A DNA stretch of 64,000 nucleotides from Streptomonospora salina (GCF_014204715.1 NZ_JACHLY010000001.1:310001-374000), one strand, 5' to 3'. Shown: positions 33,012-43,301, counted from the first letter of the stretch. The notes: generated from the letters alone by a model not told the origin. Made by a program: numbers and translations.

Positions 33012-33835
33012 CTGCGGACCGAGGAGGCACCCTCCGGGAACCACAAGCATCGCCGCCACCACAGAGGTTGCGGCAATGGGGCGCAGCTCGCCCCGCGAGC
33101 GAGCCGGCTTGCCGCCGAGCGCACGCCGCACACGGCAACGGGACCCGCCGCCGCCCACTGGAGACGCTTCGCGTCGCGTGCGTGTCCGGGGCCGCCGAGC
33201 GCACGCCGCACACGGCAGCGGGACCCACCACCGCCCAGGGCTGGTTCACAGTCGTTCGGTGAGTGCGATGAGGCAGGTCACGGCATCATGACGGTTGCGG
33301 CGATCGACCGACACACGACACCGGAACACGCGCTGCTGTGCGGGTCCCGCTCGCTGCGCGCGATCGGCCGGTGGGCCGCCGACACGCCCCGGCACACCCG
33401 CACCCGCCTGGGCCGCCGCATCGCCGGTCCTGAACCGGCCGTGCGCATCGCGCCCGGCACCTCCACGATCCGGCGGGTCCGGCAAAGCCCCCACGGGCCA
33501 CGGGCCACGGGCCGACCGACCTCGCCGCGTCGCGCGGCCCGGCCGCGCTGCCGCTCTCCGCGCCGGGACGCCCGACCGCCCCCGATGCGATCCGGCGGGT
33601 CACCTACGCGTACCTCATCCGCCCGCTCGATCTCATCGGGATCGCCTGACCGGCGAGAACCCGCACGATCACCGACGTTGCATCACCCCTGGGCGGCGGC
33701 GGGTCCCGCTGCCGTGTGCGGCGTGCGCTCGGCGGCAAGCCGGCTCGCTCGCGGGGCGAGCTGCGCCCCATTGCCGCAACCTTTGTGGTGGCGGTGATGT
33801 TTGTGGTTCCCGAGGGGTGCCTCCACAGTCCGCAC
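33012..33835. repeat. 146-bp inverted repeat pair enclosing an IS remnant
   Basis: 33012-33157 and 33690-33835 are inverted copies, about 92 percent identical, with the inner core (about 80 bases) almost unchanged. A third, shorter direct copy of the first arm's last 47 bases lies at 33191-33237. No convincing gene is seen in the arms. Between them are an ISAs1-type transposase fragment and filler. The arms are much longer than usual IS ends, so this may be a composite or palindromic repeat family of this genome. Confidence 0.75.
33288..33486 (+). pseudogene. ISAs1-like transposase N-terminal remnant
   Basis: The frame reads ALLCGSRSLRAIGRWAADTP then HTRTRLGRRI and TSTIRRV, the helical N-terminal domain of ISAs1 (H-repeat-associated) transposases: GARSxxAIGEWxADAP... 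LG... ATIRR. It breaks off before the DDE domain. It lies between the two inverted-repeat arms. Confidence 0.5.
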
Positions 33836-33943
33836 CCCGGCGGCGGGAGCCGTGTGCGGTGGCAGGGTGGCGGCACGGCACCGTCACGGGAGAGGCTCGT
33901 ACGTAAAGCCGACCAGTCCGACGACACGTAGGAAACACCCCGT

Positions 33944-34117
33944 ATGGCCGCACGAAAGAAGAGCAAGCGCACGTCCCGTCCGGGCAAAGGCGCCCAGGAC
34001 ATCCATCTGGGCCCGACCCGCGATCCCGGGCCGACCGGCAGCGTCGGCTGCTCCATCGTCCTGATCGCCCTGGTGGTGATCGGCGTCGCCGTCGTGCTAC
34101 TCGAAACGCTGGGCTGA
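33944..34117 (+). CDS. Small single-helix membrane protein, 57 residues
   Basis: ATG 33944 has AGGA 10-13 bases before it. The product has a basic start (MAARKKSKRTSRPGKGAQD), a Gly/Pro linker, and one C-terminal membrane helix (SIVLIALVVIGVAVVLLETL). The basic head would remain in the cytoplasm. No family is recognised. Normal codon use and a sensible start support it as a gene. Confidence 0.6.
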   Translation: MAARKKSKRTSRPGKGAQDIHLGPTRDPGPTGSVGCSIVLIALVVIGVAVVLLETLG

Positions 34118-34345
34118 GGCGGGGACCGGCCCCGGGCTCCTCGGCTCCGGGCCTCCCCCGCCGGCTGCGCGGGCCGACCGGCGGTGGCCGGTGTCGGCCA
34201 GCGGATCCCCGGCATCGGGCCACATACGGAGAGGCACTCCGGGCACGGAACCGGGAGTCGGGCCGCATCGGCGGCAGCCGCACCTACCGCACGCGGCGGC
34301 CGTCGAACGGCCCGGTGCCCTGGTTCCGGGTGCGGGGAGTCGTCC

Positions 34346-35569
34346 GTGGCAGTGTCCGTTCCGCTCGCGATCGGGTCCGCCTTCACGCTGATCGCGCTGT
34401 GCTATGCCCTCACCGCGGCGCGGATCCACCGGGCACGCCGCGCCGCCCCGTCCGATCCCCCGCCCGGTATGGCCGGGCTCGACCACTATGAGGTCGCGCT
34501 GCTGGCAAGCGGCCGCCGGCGCGTGGGCGAGCTCGCGCTGGCCCAGGCGTATCTGGACGGGCTCGTCCATGTGGAGCGCGACGCCGGGATGGTGCTGGAC
34601 GCTCTGCTGCGGCCCGCCCCGGAGGCCGCGGCCACCCGGATCGACCGCCACCCGGTCGTGTCCCGGGCGCTGCGCGAATGCCTGCGCCGGTCCCGCGGCC
34701 CCACCGGGTTCGCACCGGACGCGCTGGTGGCGGTGGCCGCTGCCAGGTCCGTCTGGGTCACGCAGGCGCTGGCGCGGCTGCGCGCGCACGGCCTCCTGCT
34801 GCCCGAGCGGATCGGCCGGGCCCAGGCCCTGCGGCGGTTCGCCGCGGCCGTGCAGATCGCACCGCTGGTGCCGATGGGGCTTGTCGCCACGCTGGTCGCC
34901 GGGATACTGCTGTTCTCGCTGGCCGTGCGCTTCCCCGGTGCCCCGCTGTTGGCACTGGCGGGTATCGCCGGGTTCTTCGGCACCGGCGTCGGCCTCTACC
35001 TGCTGTTCTTCCGGGTCGGCCCGCCGGCGGCCATGGCGGTGGTCACCGCGATCGCGGCCCTCGCCGCGGCGGCGGGGCTGATCCCGTGGGAGGCCGGCGC
35101 GTGGGTGCTCAGCGGGTGCGGCACGTGGTTCGCGGTCTACGGGATCTTCGCCGCCACGAACCGCTACTGCGGGTCGCGCACGATCGCCGGCGACGCCGCG
35201 CTGGCCGCTGCGCGGGCCGAACTGCGTTCGGGGGCGGGGACCGCGGAGGAACGGGCGCATGCCGCCGTGGCGCTGTACGGGCTCGCCCACGTGGCCAAGC
35301 ACGCACGCGGGGACACCGCGGCCGGCTCGGGGGCGGCCGGGGGCGCGATCGAGCGGGTGGGCGCGTTCGCCCGGAGGTGCGGCCGGGTGCGTGACCGCGC
35401 GGCCGGTCCGTCGGGCGACGGCGGGCCCGGCGGCTGTGTCGCCGCCGACGGCGGGCCCGGCGGGTTCGGCGGAGGCGACGGCGTCGGCGGGGCTGGCATG
35501 GGCGGCGGCTCGGGCGGAGACGGTGGTGGCGGCGCCGACGGAGGAGGCGGCGGGGGTGGCGGCGACTGA
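34346..35569 (+). CDS. TIGR04222 domain membrane protein
   Basis: 407 residues. The family core is GLDHYEVALLASGRRRVGEL ALAQAYLDGLV (about residues 35-66), then three to five membrane helices between about 165 and 280. The last 60 residues are almost pure Gly/Ala/Asp (GGxG repeats), a low-complexity tail common in this family. Start GTG 34346 follows GGGGAG. Function is unknown; in many actinomycetes these genes come in multiples. It stands alone here, on the same strand as a DinB gene 280 bases further. Confidence 0.75.
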   Translation: MAVSVPLAIGSAFTLIALCYALTAARIHRARRAAPSDPPPGMAGLDHYEVALLASGRRRVGELALAQAYLDGLVHVERDAGMVLDALLRPAPEAAATRIDRHPVVSRALRECLRRSRGPTGFAPDALVAVAAARSVWVTQALARLRAHGLLLPERIGRAQALRRFAAAVQIAPLVPMGLVATLVAGILLFSLAVRFPGAPLLALAGIAGFFGTGVGLYLLFFRVGPPAAMAVVTAIAALAAAAGLIPWEAGAWVLSGCGTWFAVYGIFAATNRYCGSRTIAGDAALAAARAELRSGAGTAEERAHAAVALYGLAHVAKHARGDTAAGSGAAGGAIERVGAFARRCGRVRDRAAGPSGDGGPGGCVAADGGPGGFGGGDGVGGAGMGGGSGGDGGGGADGGGGGGGGD

Positions 35570-35846
35570 AAGACGGTCGGGTGTCCGTCCGCGCACGGCG
35601 AGTAATTCCGGGATCGCCGAACGGGTGCCGGGTGCCCCGGAAAACGAGAACGATCTCGGGGTTTTCACCGTTCTCCGGCACTGCGCCGGTAATGACCCCG
35701 CGCCCGGCGGGACCGGGTCCGGGCGTGGACCTCTGGCACCGGGGCCGGGCGCGGGCCGCCGGGGCGGTGCGGGGCGGGGCGGTGTGCGGCGGTGCACATC
35801 GCGGGCGCGCACCGAATGTCGGCCCCTGCTGTCAGGATCGTTTCCC

Positions 35847-36359
35847 ATGGACGACTCCGACCGGCCGATGCCGCTTCTGAACGCCGACGAACGCACCAAC
35901 CTGGAGGGATGGCTCGACTTCTACCGCACGACCCTGGACATCAAATGCCGCGGCCTCACCGAAGCGCAGCTGCGCGAGGCCTCCGCCGCGCCGTCGCCGC
36001 TGACGCTGCTGGGCCTCGTCCAGCACATGGCCGAGGTCGAGCGGAACTGGTTCAGCGGCGTGCTGCTGAGCGAAGAGGCGTCTCCCCTGTTCGCCTCGTC
36101 GGATGATCCCGAGGGCCGCACGAAGGGCTTCGACCTCTCCGACGGTGTCGGATTCGCGGCGGTCCGCGGCATCTGGCACGACGAGATCACCCGGGCACGC
36201 GAGAACTGCGCCGCGCGGTCGCTGGAGGACACGGTTCCGTCCATGGGGGCCGAGGTGAGCCTGCGGTGGATCTACACCCACATGATCGGCGAGTACGCCC
36301 GGCACGACGGCCACGCCGACCTCATCCGCGAGCGCATCGACGGCGCCACCGGCGTCTGA
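35847..36359 (+). CDS. DinB family protein (DUF664)
   Basis: 170 residues of a four-helix bundle metal-binding protein. LEGWLDFYRTTLDIKCRGLT, LLGLVQHMAEVERNWFSGVL (first metal histidine) and IYTHMIGEYARHDGHADLIR (second and third histidines) are the three signatures of the DUF664 branch, related to mycothiol/bacillithiol-dependent transferases. Substrate and cofactor thiol are not established. It is convergent with the SARP regulator gene. Confidence 0.85.
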   Translation: MDDSDRPMPLLNADERTNLEGWLDFYRTTLDIKCRGLTEAQLREASAAPSPLTLLGLVQHMAEVERNWFSGVLLSEEASPLFASSDDPEGRTKGFDLSDGVGFAAVRGIWHDEITRARENCAARSLEDTVPSMGAEVSLRWIYTHMIGEYARHDGHADLIRERIDGATGV

Positions 36360-36361
36360 CG

Positions 36362-36401
36362 GCGGCCGGGGCGGCCCGGGTTCCGTAGCGGGCCCGGCCG
36401 C
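36362..36401. terminator. Bidirectional hairpin between convergent genes
   Basis: GCGGCCGGG (36362-36370) pairs perfectly with CCCGGCCGC (36393-36401) in the 42-base gap between the DinB stop and the SARP stop. Confidence 0.5.
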
Positions 36402-39400
36402 TCACTCGGCTCCGCTCCCGCGGGCGAAGGCCGCGTCGAACTCCGCGCCGCCGATCGCCCTGCGGGATGCGGCCGAGATCCGGTCCACGTCGCCGCGCTC
36501 CGCGCCGGGCAGCGGCGCATCGGCCGAGGCCCGGGCCGCGGTCGCCTCGCCCAGCAGGTGGGCCGCGCGGCGGTGGTCGCCGGCGAGGGCCGCCGCGCCG
36601 GCTGTGCCCTCCAGGGCGAGTGCCACCGCCCGGGGGTTTCCGGTCTCGCGGGCCACCGCCAGCCCTTCGGCGTGCAGCGCGGCGGCGGCGCCGGCGTCGC
36701 CGCGCTGCTCGGCCACGAATCCCAGCTCGGCCAGCACCAGCGCGGTCCCCGGTTGGTAGCCGGTGCGGCGGTTCCAGGCCAGCAGCCGGCGCAGGTGGGC
36801 CTCCGCGGTGTCGAGTCGGCCCCGGCGCCGGGCGCCGAGTGCGAGCCCGGTGGCGGCGAACGCCTCCCCCGATCCGTCGCCCTGCTCGGCGGCCAGCAGC
36901 CGCGCCTGCTCATGCAGCTCGTCCGCGTCGTCGACGTCGCCGGCGAGCAGGGCCAGCCGGCCGAGTGCGGCGGTCTGCACGGATACCAGGGGCCAGAGTT
37001 TCAGTTCCTCGGCCAGCCCGAGTACGCTGCGATGCGCCCGCTCGGCCGCGTCGTAGTCGCCGGCGATCTCGGCGAGGAGGCCGCGGGTACGGGTGGCCTG
37101 GACCTGGCCCCAGCGGTCCCCGACCTCCTGGAACAGCGACTCCGCGGCCTCGCTGTCGCGCCGGGCCGCCGCCAGGCAGCCCCGGGCCAGGGCGGTCTCG
37201 GCGCGGGTACTCCTGGCCGCGGCGATGCCCCACCGGTTCCCGCGGGCGCGGAAGGTGCTCAGTGCCTGTTCGACCAGTTTCTCGCTGCCCGCCAGGTCGC
37301 CGGAGCCTTGCCGGGCGAAGGCCAGCAGCCACTGGGCGTGCGCGCGCCCGTCGGGGTCGTCGAGGCGGTCGTAGGCCTCCAGCGCGTCGCGGGCCCGTTC
37401 GTCGGCATCGGCGCCGCCGAGGGTCGTAAAGCCGAGCGCCGCCAGCCAGGACAGCGCTGCCGCCCGGTCCGGCCCCGCCGGCGCACCGGGCAGCTCCAGT
37501 GCCGCCCGCAGCGATTCGCAGGCCTGGCCGTAGCGTCCGCGGAGGATCAGATACCAGGCCAGCGCGTTGACCAGGCGCAGCGCAACGGATGCGGCGCCGA
37601 GACGCACGGCGGTGTCCAGGGCCGCACGCATGTTGGCGGACTCGGTGTCCATGCGCTCCAGCCACGCGTGCTGGCCGCTGCCCCGAAGCCGGGGCCGGGC
37701 CTGCTCGGCGAGGCGGGTGTAGTAGTGGGCGTGCCGGTGCCGCACGGCGTCGGTCTCGCCGGCCTCGTCGGCGCGCTCCAGGCAGTAGGCGGCGACGGAC
37801 TCCAAAAGCCGGTAGCGAGGCGAGGGGCGGGCTGCGGTCCCGTGCTCCGCGCCGCCTCCCGCCCGGGTTCCGGGTGCGGTCTCGGCGACCACCAGGGAGC
37901 GGTCCACCAGCCGGGAAAGCAGGTCGAGGACGTCGGCGGCGGCCACCTCGCCGCCGGAGCAGACGTCTTCGGCCGCCTCCAGGGTGCAACCGTCGGCGTG
38001 CACGGCCAATCGGCGCAGCACGGCGCGTTCGGGCTCGGGTAGCGGCTCCCAGCTCCAGTCGATCATCGCCCGCAGTGTCCGCTGCCGGGCCGGGGCGTCG
38101 CGGTTTCCGGCGGTGAGGATCCGGAACCGGTCGTCCAGCCGCGCGGCGAGCTCGCGGACTCCCAGCGACCGGACCCGCGTGGCGGCCAGCTCCAGCGCGA
38201 GAGGGATCCCGTCAAGGCGCCGGCAGATCGACGCCACTGCCGCGGCGTTGTCCGGATCGAGGGCGAATCCCGGTGCGGCGGCGGCGGTCCGGTCGACGAA
38301 CAGCCGCACGGCGGGGGTGTGCTCCATGGCGTGCACGTCGGCGTCCGGGTCGGGCAGCTGCAGCGGCGGCACCGGGTACAGCAGTTCTCCGGTGATCCCT
38401 AGGGGCTCCTGCGCGGTGGCCAGGATGTGCACGTGGGGCGCCGCGGCCAAGAGGACCTGCGCCAGCTCGGCTGCCGCCTCGACCACGTGTTCGCAGTTGT
38501 CGAGGATGAGCAAGGGCCTCTCGGCCTGCAGCGCCGCCGTGAGCCGGTCGAGGGGGCCGGTGTACTCCCGGCCGGCGGCCGCCCCGACGCCGGCGTCCTC
38601 GCGGATGCCCAGCGCCGCCAGCACCGCCCCGGCCAGTGCCTGGGCCGTGTCGGTCGGGTGGTGCGCGGCCAGTTCCACGAGCCAGGTGCCGCCGGGGAAG
38701 TCTTCGGCCGCTCGGGCGGCCGTCTCGACCGCCAGCCGGGTCTTGCCCACCCCGCCCGGACCGGTGAGGGTGACCAGCCGGCCGGCCGCCAACCGGGTGC
38801 GCACGTCGGCGGTGTCGCCGTCGCGCCCCACCAGGCCGCCATCCGCCAGCAGTGGGGCGGGCAGGTTGGTCCGGGGGCGGGCGGCGGCCTGGTGGGGCGG
38901 GTCCGGCCGGAGAGCGGGATCCTGCTGCAGGACCGCCTGGTGGAGCCGGACGAGCTCGGGGCCGGGGTCCGCCCCCAGCTCCGTCCGCAGCCGCACGCGC
39001 ATGCGCTCGTAGCTCGCGAGGGCGTCGCTCTGGCGGCCGGACTGGTACAGGGCGCGGATGTGGGCGCCACGCAGCCGCTCCCGGAGCGGGTGCTGCTCCA
39101 CCAGCGCGTCGAGTTCGCCGGCCAGTGGCCGGTACTCGCCCAGCTCCAGGCGCGCGTCGGCGAGGTCTTCCAGCGCCGTCGTCCGCTGTTCCTCCAGGCG
39201 GGCGATCTCGGTGCGGGCGAACTCCGCGTCGGCGAAGTCGGCGTAGGCCGGGCCGCGGAAGAGCTCCAGGGCGTCGGTGAGCAGGGCGGTCCGGGCGCGG
39301 GGGGCGCCGCTGTCGCGCGCTTGGGCGGTGATCCGCGCGAACCGTCCGGCGTCCACGTGCGAGCTCTCGACGCGCAGCAGGTAGCCGGGGGTGCGCCATT

Positions 39401-39656
39401 CAACCAGGGCCCGGCCGCCCGGTTCGGCGTCCTCCAGGGACCGCCTCAGCTGGGAGACCTTGGCCTGCAGCGCTCCCGCCGGGTTGGCCGGCGGCTCTTC
39501 GCCCCACAGGTCGGCGACCAGCCGGTCGGCCGATACGGGCCGGCCCGCGTGCGCGAGGAGGTCGGCCAGCAGGGTCCGCACTTTCACTCCGGGCACCTGG
39601 ACGGCCGTGCCCTCGTCCGTCCAGACCGCGAGCGGCCCGAGCACCCCGAATCGCAT
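36402..39656 (-). CDS. AfsR/SARP family regulator with NB-ARC and TPR
   Basis: 1084 residues. Domains in order: OmpR-like winged helix (1-95: VKVRTLLADLLAHAGRPVSA), bacterial transcriptional activator domain (about 96-245), NB-ARC ATPase with Walker A GPGGVGKTRLAVE (about 280-292) and GxP/MHD-like regions, and many TPR helices up to the end. This layout is that of AfsR-type antibiotic regulators, where ATP and the TPR part control DNA binding by the head. It is divergent from the WrbA gene at 39773, with only 116 bases between, so it may control it. No pathway genes for it lie nearby; the lanthipeptide locus is 10 kb away. Confidence 0.88.
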   Translation of the reverse strand: MRFGVLGPLAVWTDEGTAVQVPGVKVRTLLADLLAHAGRPVSADRLVADLWGEEPPANPAGALQAKVSQLRRSLEDAEPGGRALVEWRTPGYLLRVESSHVDAGRFARITAQARDSGAPRARTALLTDALELFRGPAYADFADAEFARTEIARLEEQRTTALEDLADARLELGEYRPLAGELDALVEQHPLRERLRGAHIRALYQSGRQSDALASYERMRVRLRTELGADPGPELVRLHQAVLQQDPALRPDPPHQAAARPRTNLPAPLLADGGLVGRDGDTADVRTRLAAGRLVTLTGPGGVGKTRLAVETAARAAEDFPGGTWLVELAAHHPTDTAQALAGAVLAALGIREDAGVGAAAGREYTGPLDRLTAALQAERPLLILDNCEHVVEAAAELAQVLLAAAPHVHILATAQEPLGITGELLYPVPPLQLPDPDADVHAMEHTPAVRLFVDRTAAAAPGFALDPDNAAAVASICRRLDGIPLALELAATRVRSLGVRELAARLDDRFRILTAGNRDAPARQRTLRAMIDWSWEPLPEPERAVLRRLAVHADGCTLEAAEDVCSGGEVAAADVLDLLSRLVDRSLVVAETAPGTRAGGGAEHGTAARPSPRYRLLESVAAYCLERADEAGETDAVRHRHAHYYTRLAEQARPRLRGSGQHAWLERMDTESANMRAALDTAVRLGAASVALRLVNALAWYLILRGRYGQACESLRAALELPGAPAGPDRAAALSWLAALGFTTLGGADADERARDALEAYDRLDDPDGRAHAQWLLAFARQGSGDLAGSEKLVEQALSTFRARGNRWGIAAARSTRAETALARGCLAAARRDSEAAESLFQEVGDRWGQVQATRTRGLLAEIAGDYDAAERAHRSVLGLAEELKLWPLVSVQTAALGRLALLAGDVDDADELHEQARLLAAEQGDGSGEAFAATGLALGARRRGRLDTAEAHLRRLLAWNRRTGYQPGTALVLAELGFVAEQRGDAGAAAALHAEGLAVARETGNPRAVALALEGTAGAAALAGDHRRAAHLLGEATAARASADAPLPGAERGDVDRISAASRRAIGGAEFDAAFARGSGAE

Positions 39657-39772
39657 ACCGGACACGCTAGGCCATGGCGGCGGGGCAGCCGACCGTAAGC
39701 CGACGGGCAGCGTCCGGTAAGCGCGGGCGAGCACGGTGGGACCGCACCGCAACGACGAAAGGAACCGCTCCG

Positions 39773-40405
39773 ATGAACACCCACGACGCCCGGATCGCGA
39801 TCATCTACTACTCCTCCACCGGCAACATGCACCGCATCGCGGAGGCGTTCGCCGAAGGAGCCGCCGACGCGGGGGCCGAGGTGCGGCTGCGCCGGGTCGC
39901 GGAGCTGGCGCCGGCGGAGGCCGTGGACGCCAACCCGGCCTGGCGCGCCCATCTGGACGCCACCGCGCACGTTCCCGAAGCCGGCCACGCCGACCTCACC
40001 TGGGCGGACGGCTACGCGTTCGGCACGCCGACCCGCTTCGGCAACATGGCGTCCCAGCTGCGGCAGTTCCTGGACACGACCGCGTCGCTGTGGGAGGCCG
40101 GGGAACTCGCCGACAAGCCGGCCACCGGGTTCACGGGGTCCTACGAGCACCACGGCGGTCAGGAGTCCACCCTGCTCTCGCTGTACCACACGATGTACCA
40201 CTGGGGTGCGCTGGTGCTGCCGACCGGCTACGTCGACTACGACGCCGTCCACGCAGCGGGCGGCAACCCCTACGGGGTCAGCCAGACCGAGGCGCTTGCG
40301 GCCGAGGACCCCGCCCACGCCAAGGCGGTGCTGGTGGCCGCCCGCTCCCAGGGCGGGCGGCTGGCCCGGGCGGCTGCGGCGCTGGCCGCCGCGCACGGCC
40401 GGTAG
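39773..40405 (+). CDS. wrbA: NAD(P)H:quinone oxidoreductase, WrbA type (second copy)
   Basis: 210 residues, paralogue of the protein at 3196-3816. YYSSTGNMHRIAEAF is the FMN phosphate loop, GTPTRFGNMASQLRQFLDTT the second flavin loop, HGGQESTLLSLYHTMYHWGA the third signature, and GGNPYGVS the conserved end motif. ATG 39773 is preceded by GAAAGGA. It is expected to reduce quinones in the cytosol. Divergence from the SARP regulator distinguishes its control from that of the TetR-linked first copy. Confidence 0.88.
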   Translation: MNTHDARIAIIYYSSTGNMHRIAEAFAEGAADAGAEVRLRRVAELAPAEAVDANPAWRAHLDATAHVPEAGHADLTWADGYAFGTPTRFGNMASQLRQFLDTTASLWEAGELADKPATGFTGSYEHHGGQESTLLSLYHTMYHWGALVLPTGYVDYDAVHAAGGNPYGVSQTEALAAEDPAHAKAVLVAARSQGGRLARAAAALAAAHGR

Positions 40406-40574
40406 CCGCAGGCGGCCCCCGCGCCCGGGCCGCCGCAGCGGGGTGCCCCCGGGGCGCAGAGACCCGTGCGCCCCGCGGGCGTTTCGAGCGATCCGGTGAC
40501 CGCCGTCACTCCTTCCGGTGATCCGACCGGTGTTGCCTTCGGGCGGTGGAGGGCTAGTCTGGACGTGCTGGTGG

Positions 40575-40800
40575 TTCGTCCTCCCGCGGAACACGCCTGA
40601 GACGGCGGTCCGGGGCGGACGAGGCAAGAGGGAACCCGGTGCGAGTCCGGGACTGCCCCGCAGCGGTGAGCGGGAACGAACGCCGCCCCCGGTTCCCAGG
40701 GACCGGGCAGCACTGGACCGAGGAGTCTGGGAAGCAGGCGGCCGGTAGGACGATCCGTCCGACGGACGGAAGGTGCCCGCGAGTCCGAAGACCTGCCACC
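40575..40800 (+). promoter_or_regulatory. Cobalamin riboswitch
   Basis: The leader of metE shows the conserved cobalamin aptamer elements in order: AGGGAACCCGGTGCGAGTCC then GGGACTGCCCCGCAGCGGTG (about 40630-40668) and, near the end, the B12 box AGTCCGAAGACCTGCC (40782-40797). A 9-bp hairpin (40804-40812 with 40817-40825) directly after the aptamer is a good candidate for the switching element. Bound B12 should shut off the B12-independent enzyme encoded next. Outer limits are approximate. Confidence 0.93.
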
Positions 40801-40958
40801 CGCACGCGCACCTGCCGGTGCGCGTCGGTCCCGAGGTCTCGCGGGAGGACCTGGCGGACGATCGGCCCGCAGGGGCGTCGCACGCGCCGCTGCTCGCTGG
40901 TCGGCCTCTGGCCGCCGCAGCCCTCGGAGCCTGCCGTCGAGCTCGCGAGGAGAGAGCG

Positions 40959-43247
40959 TTGACCAGCATGATCGGATCGACTGTACTGGGCTATCCCCGG
41001 ATCGGACCCGACCGGGAGCTCAAGCGTGCGCTGGAGAGTTACTGGTCGGGGCGCAGCAGCGAGGCGGAGCTGCGCGAGGAGGCGCGCCGGGTCCGCACGG
41101 ACACGTGGCGCACGCTCGCCGACGCCGGACTGGACTCGGTACCGGGCAACACGTTCTCGTTCTACGACCAGGTGCTGGACACCGCGGTCACGTTCGGTGC
41201 GGTGCCCCCGCGCTTCAGCGGACTGGGGCTGGGCCCCCTGGACACCTACTTCGCCATGGCGCGCGGCGCGGACTCCGCGGTGCCGCTGGAGATGACGAAG
41301 TGGTTCGACACGAACTACCACTACCTGGTGCCGGAGATCGGGCCGGACACGCGGTTCCGGCTCGCCGACCGCACCCCCGTCGAGCAGTACCGGGAGGCGC
41401 TGGAACTGGGCGTGGCGACCCGTCCGGTGCTGGTGGGGCCGGTGACGTTCCTACTGCTGTCCAAGCCCGCCGAGCAGGCGCCGGAGGGATTCCGGCCGCT
41501 GGACCGGCTGGAGGACGTCCTGGACGCCTACGCCGAACTGCTGTCGGAGCTGCGCGACGCCGGTGTGGAGTGGATCCAGCTCGACGAGCCGGCGTTCGCG
41601 GCCGACCGCTCGGAATCGGAGCTGGACGCGCTGCGGGCGGCCTACCGCAGGCTCGGCGAGCTGCGGGAGCGCCCGCGCCTCATGGCGGCGGGCTACTTCG
41701 GCGATCTCGGTGAAGGGCTCGGCGTGCTCGCCTCTTCGCCCGTCGAGGCGCTGGGGCTGGACCTGGTCGCCGGCCGGTCCGCGCTGGAGAGGCCGGCGGC
41801 GCTGTACGGCCTGCGCGACAAGACGCTGGTCGCCGGGCTGGTCGACGGCCGCAACGTCTGGCGCACCGACCTCGATGCGGCCCTGACGACAGCGGCAACG
41901 CTGCTGGGCCTGGCCGGTGAGGTGGCGGTGGGCACGTCGTGCTCGCTTCTGCACGTGCCCTACGACGTCGAGGCCGAATCCGGGATCGATCCGCAGGTGA
42001 AGTCGTGGCTGGCTTTCGCCCGGCAGAAGGTGGACGAAGTCGTCACCCTGGGCCGGGCGCTGCGCGAGGGCCGCGACGCCGTCGCCGGAGAACTGGCCGC
42101 CGCTTCCGCAGCGGTCGCCGACCGGATGCGTGCGGAGGGTGTGCGCAACCACCGCGCGCAGGAGCGGGTGGCGTCGCTGCGGCCGGAGCACGCGCGCCGC
42201 ACGGACTACGAGGCCCGGCGGCGGGCCCAGGAGGAGTCGCTGCGGCTGCCGCCGCTGCCGACGACGACGATCGGCTCCTTCCCGCAGACGGCCGGGGTCC
42301 GCGAGGCCCGCGCCGCGGCGCGCACGGGCGGCATCGACCGGGCGGCCTACATCCGGCGGATGCGGGAGGAGATCGCGGGCGTCGTCGAGCTGCAGGAGCG
42401 GCTGGGTCTGGACGTCCTGGTGCACGGCGAGCCCGAGCGCAACGACATGGTGCAGTACTTCTCCGAGCACATGGAGGGTTTCGCCGCCACCGACCAGGGG
42501 TGGGTGCAGTCCTACGGTTCCCGGTGCGTGCGCCCGCCGATCCTCTTCGGCGACGTCGCGCGGCCGGAGGCGATCACCGTGGAGTGGGCCGAATACGCCC
42601 AAAGCCTGACGGACAAGCCGGTCAAGGGTATGCTCACCGGCCCGGTGACCATTCTGGCGTGGTCGTTCGTGCGCGACGACCAGCCGCTGGCCGATACGGC
42701 CGCGCAGGTGGCGCTGGCGATCCGGGACGAGGCCGGTGATCTGGAGGCGGCCGGGATCCGCGTGGTTCAGGTCGACGAACCGGCGCTGCGGGAGCTGCTG
42801 CCCCTGCGCGCGGACCACCGCCGGCAGTACCTGGACTGGGCGGTGGAGGCGTTCCGGTTGGCGACTTCCGGGGTCGCCGACTCCACGCAGATCCACACCC
42901 ACCTGTGCTACTCCGAGTTCGGCGACGTGATCGACGCGATCGTCGCTTTGGACGCCGACGTGACCAGTATCGAGGCGGCGCGCTCCCGTATGGAGGTGCT
43001 CGACGACCTGAACGCGGTCGGCTTCGCCCGCGGGGTGGGGCCCGGCGTCTACGACATCCATTCGCCGCGGGTTCCCGAGGCCGAGGAGGTCGCCGATCTC
43101 CTGCGCGCCGCGCTGAAGGCCGTTCCTGCGCAGCGGCTGTGGGTCAATCCCGACTGCGGGCTCAAGACCCGCGGCTACGCCGAGGTCGAGTCGGCTCTGC
43201 ACAGCATGGTCGGCGCGGCGGCAGCGGTGCGCCGCTCCCTGCGCTGA
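40959..43247 (+). CDS. metE: Cobalamin-independent methionine synthase
   Basis: 762 residues, 5-methyltetrahydropteroyltriglutamate-homocysteine methyltransferase; it makes methionine by direct methyl transfer without B12. The N-terminal barrel begins [20 protein letters not shown]. The C-terminal barrel contains [19 protein letters not shown] and the zinc ligands HTHLCYSEF (His, Cys), a glutamate, and [10 protein letters not shown] (Cys). TTG 40959 is preferred because AGGAGA stands 6 bases before it; ATG 40968 is the alternative. The preceding B12 riboswitch fits perfectly. Confidence 0.95.
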   Translation: MTSMIGSTVLGYPRIGPDRELKRALESYWSGRSSEAELREEARRVRTDTWRTLADAGLDSVPGNTFSFYDQVLDTAVTFGAVPPRFSGLGLGPLDTYFAMARGADSAVPLEMTKWFDTNYHYLVPEIGPDTRFRLADRTPVEQYREALELGVATRPVLVGPVTFLLLSKPAEQAPEGFRPLDRLEDVLDAYAELLSELRDAGVEWIQLDEPAFAADRSESELDALRAAYRRLGELRERPRLMAAGYFGDLGEGLGVLASSPVEALGLDLVAGRSALERPAALYGLRDKTLVAGLVDGRNVWRTDLDAALTTAATLLGLAGEVAVGTSCSLLHVPYDVEAESGIDPQVKSWLAFARQKVDEVVTLGRALREGRDAVAGELAAASAAVADRMRAEGVRNHRAQERVASLRPEHARRTDYEARRRAQEESLRLPPLPTTTIGSFPQTAGVREARAAARTGGIDRAAYIRRMREEIAGVVELQERLGLDVLVHGEPERNDMVQYFSEHMEGFAATDQGWVQSYGSRCVRPPILFGDVARPEAITVEWAEYAQSLTDKPVKGMLTGPVTILAWSFVRDDQPLADTAAQVALAIRDEAGDLEAAGIRVVQVDEPALRELLPLRADHRRQYLDWAVEAFRLATSGVADSTQIHTHLCYSEFGDVIDAIVALDADVTSIEAARSRMEVLDDLNAVGFARGVGPGVYDIHSPRVPEAEEVADLLRAALKAVPAQRLWVNPDCGLKTRGYAEVESALHSMVGAAAAVRRSLR

Positions 43248-43254
43248 TCTGAGC

Positions 43255-43301
43255 CGCGGGCGGTGCCGACGGAGAGTCGAGACTCCGGCGCCGCCCGCGG
43301 C
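43255..43301 (+). terminator. Terminator after metE
   Basis: A 14-bp stem with one G-T pair (43255-43268 with 43288-43301) stands 8 bases behind the metE stop. Confidence 0.65.

Noticed and set aside
36402-39656. SARP as the regulator of the lanthipeptide cluster
   Set aside because: It is 10 kb away behind unrelated genes and no shared binding repeats were seen near lanA.
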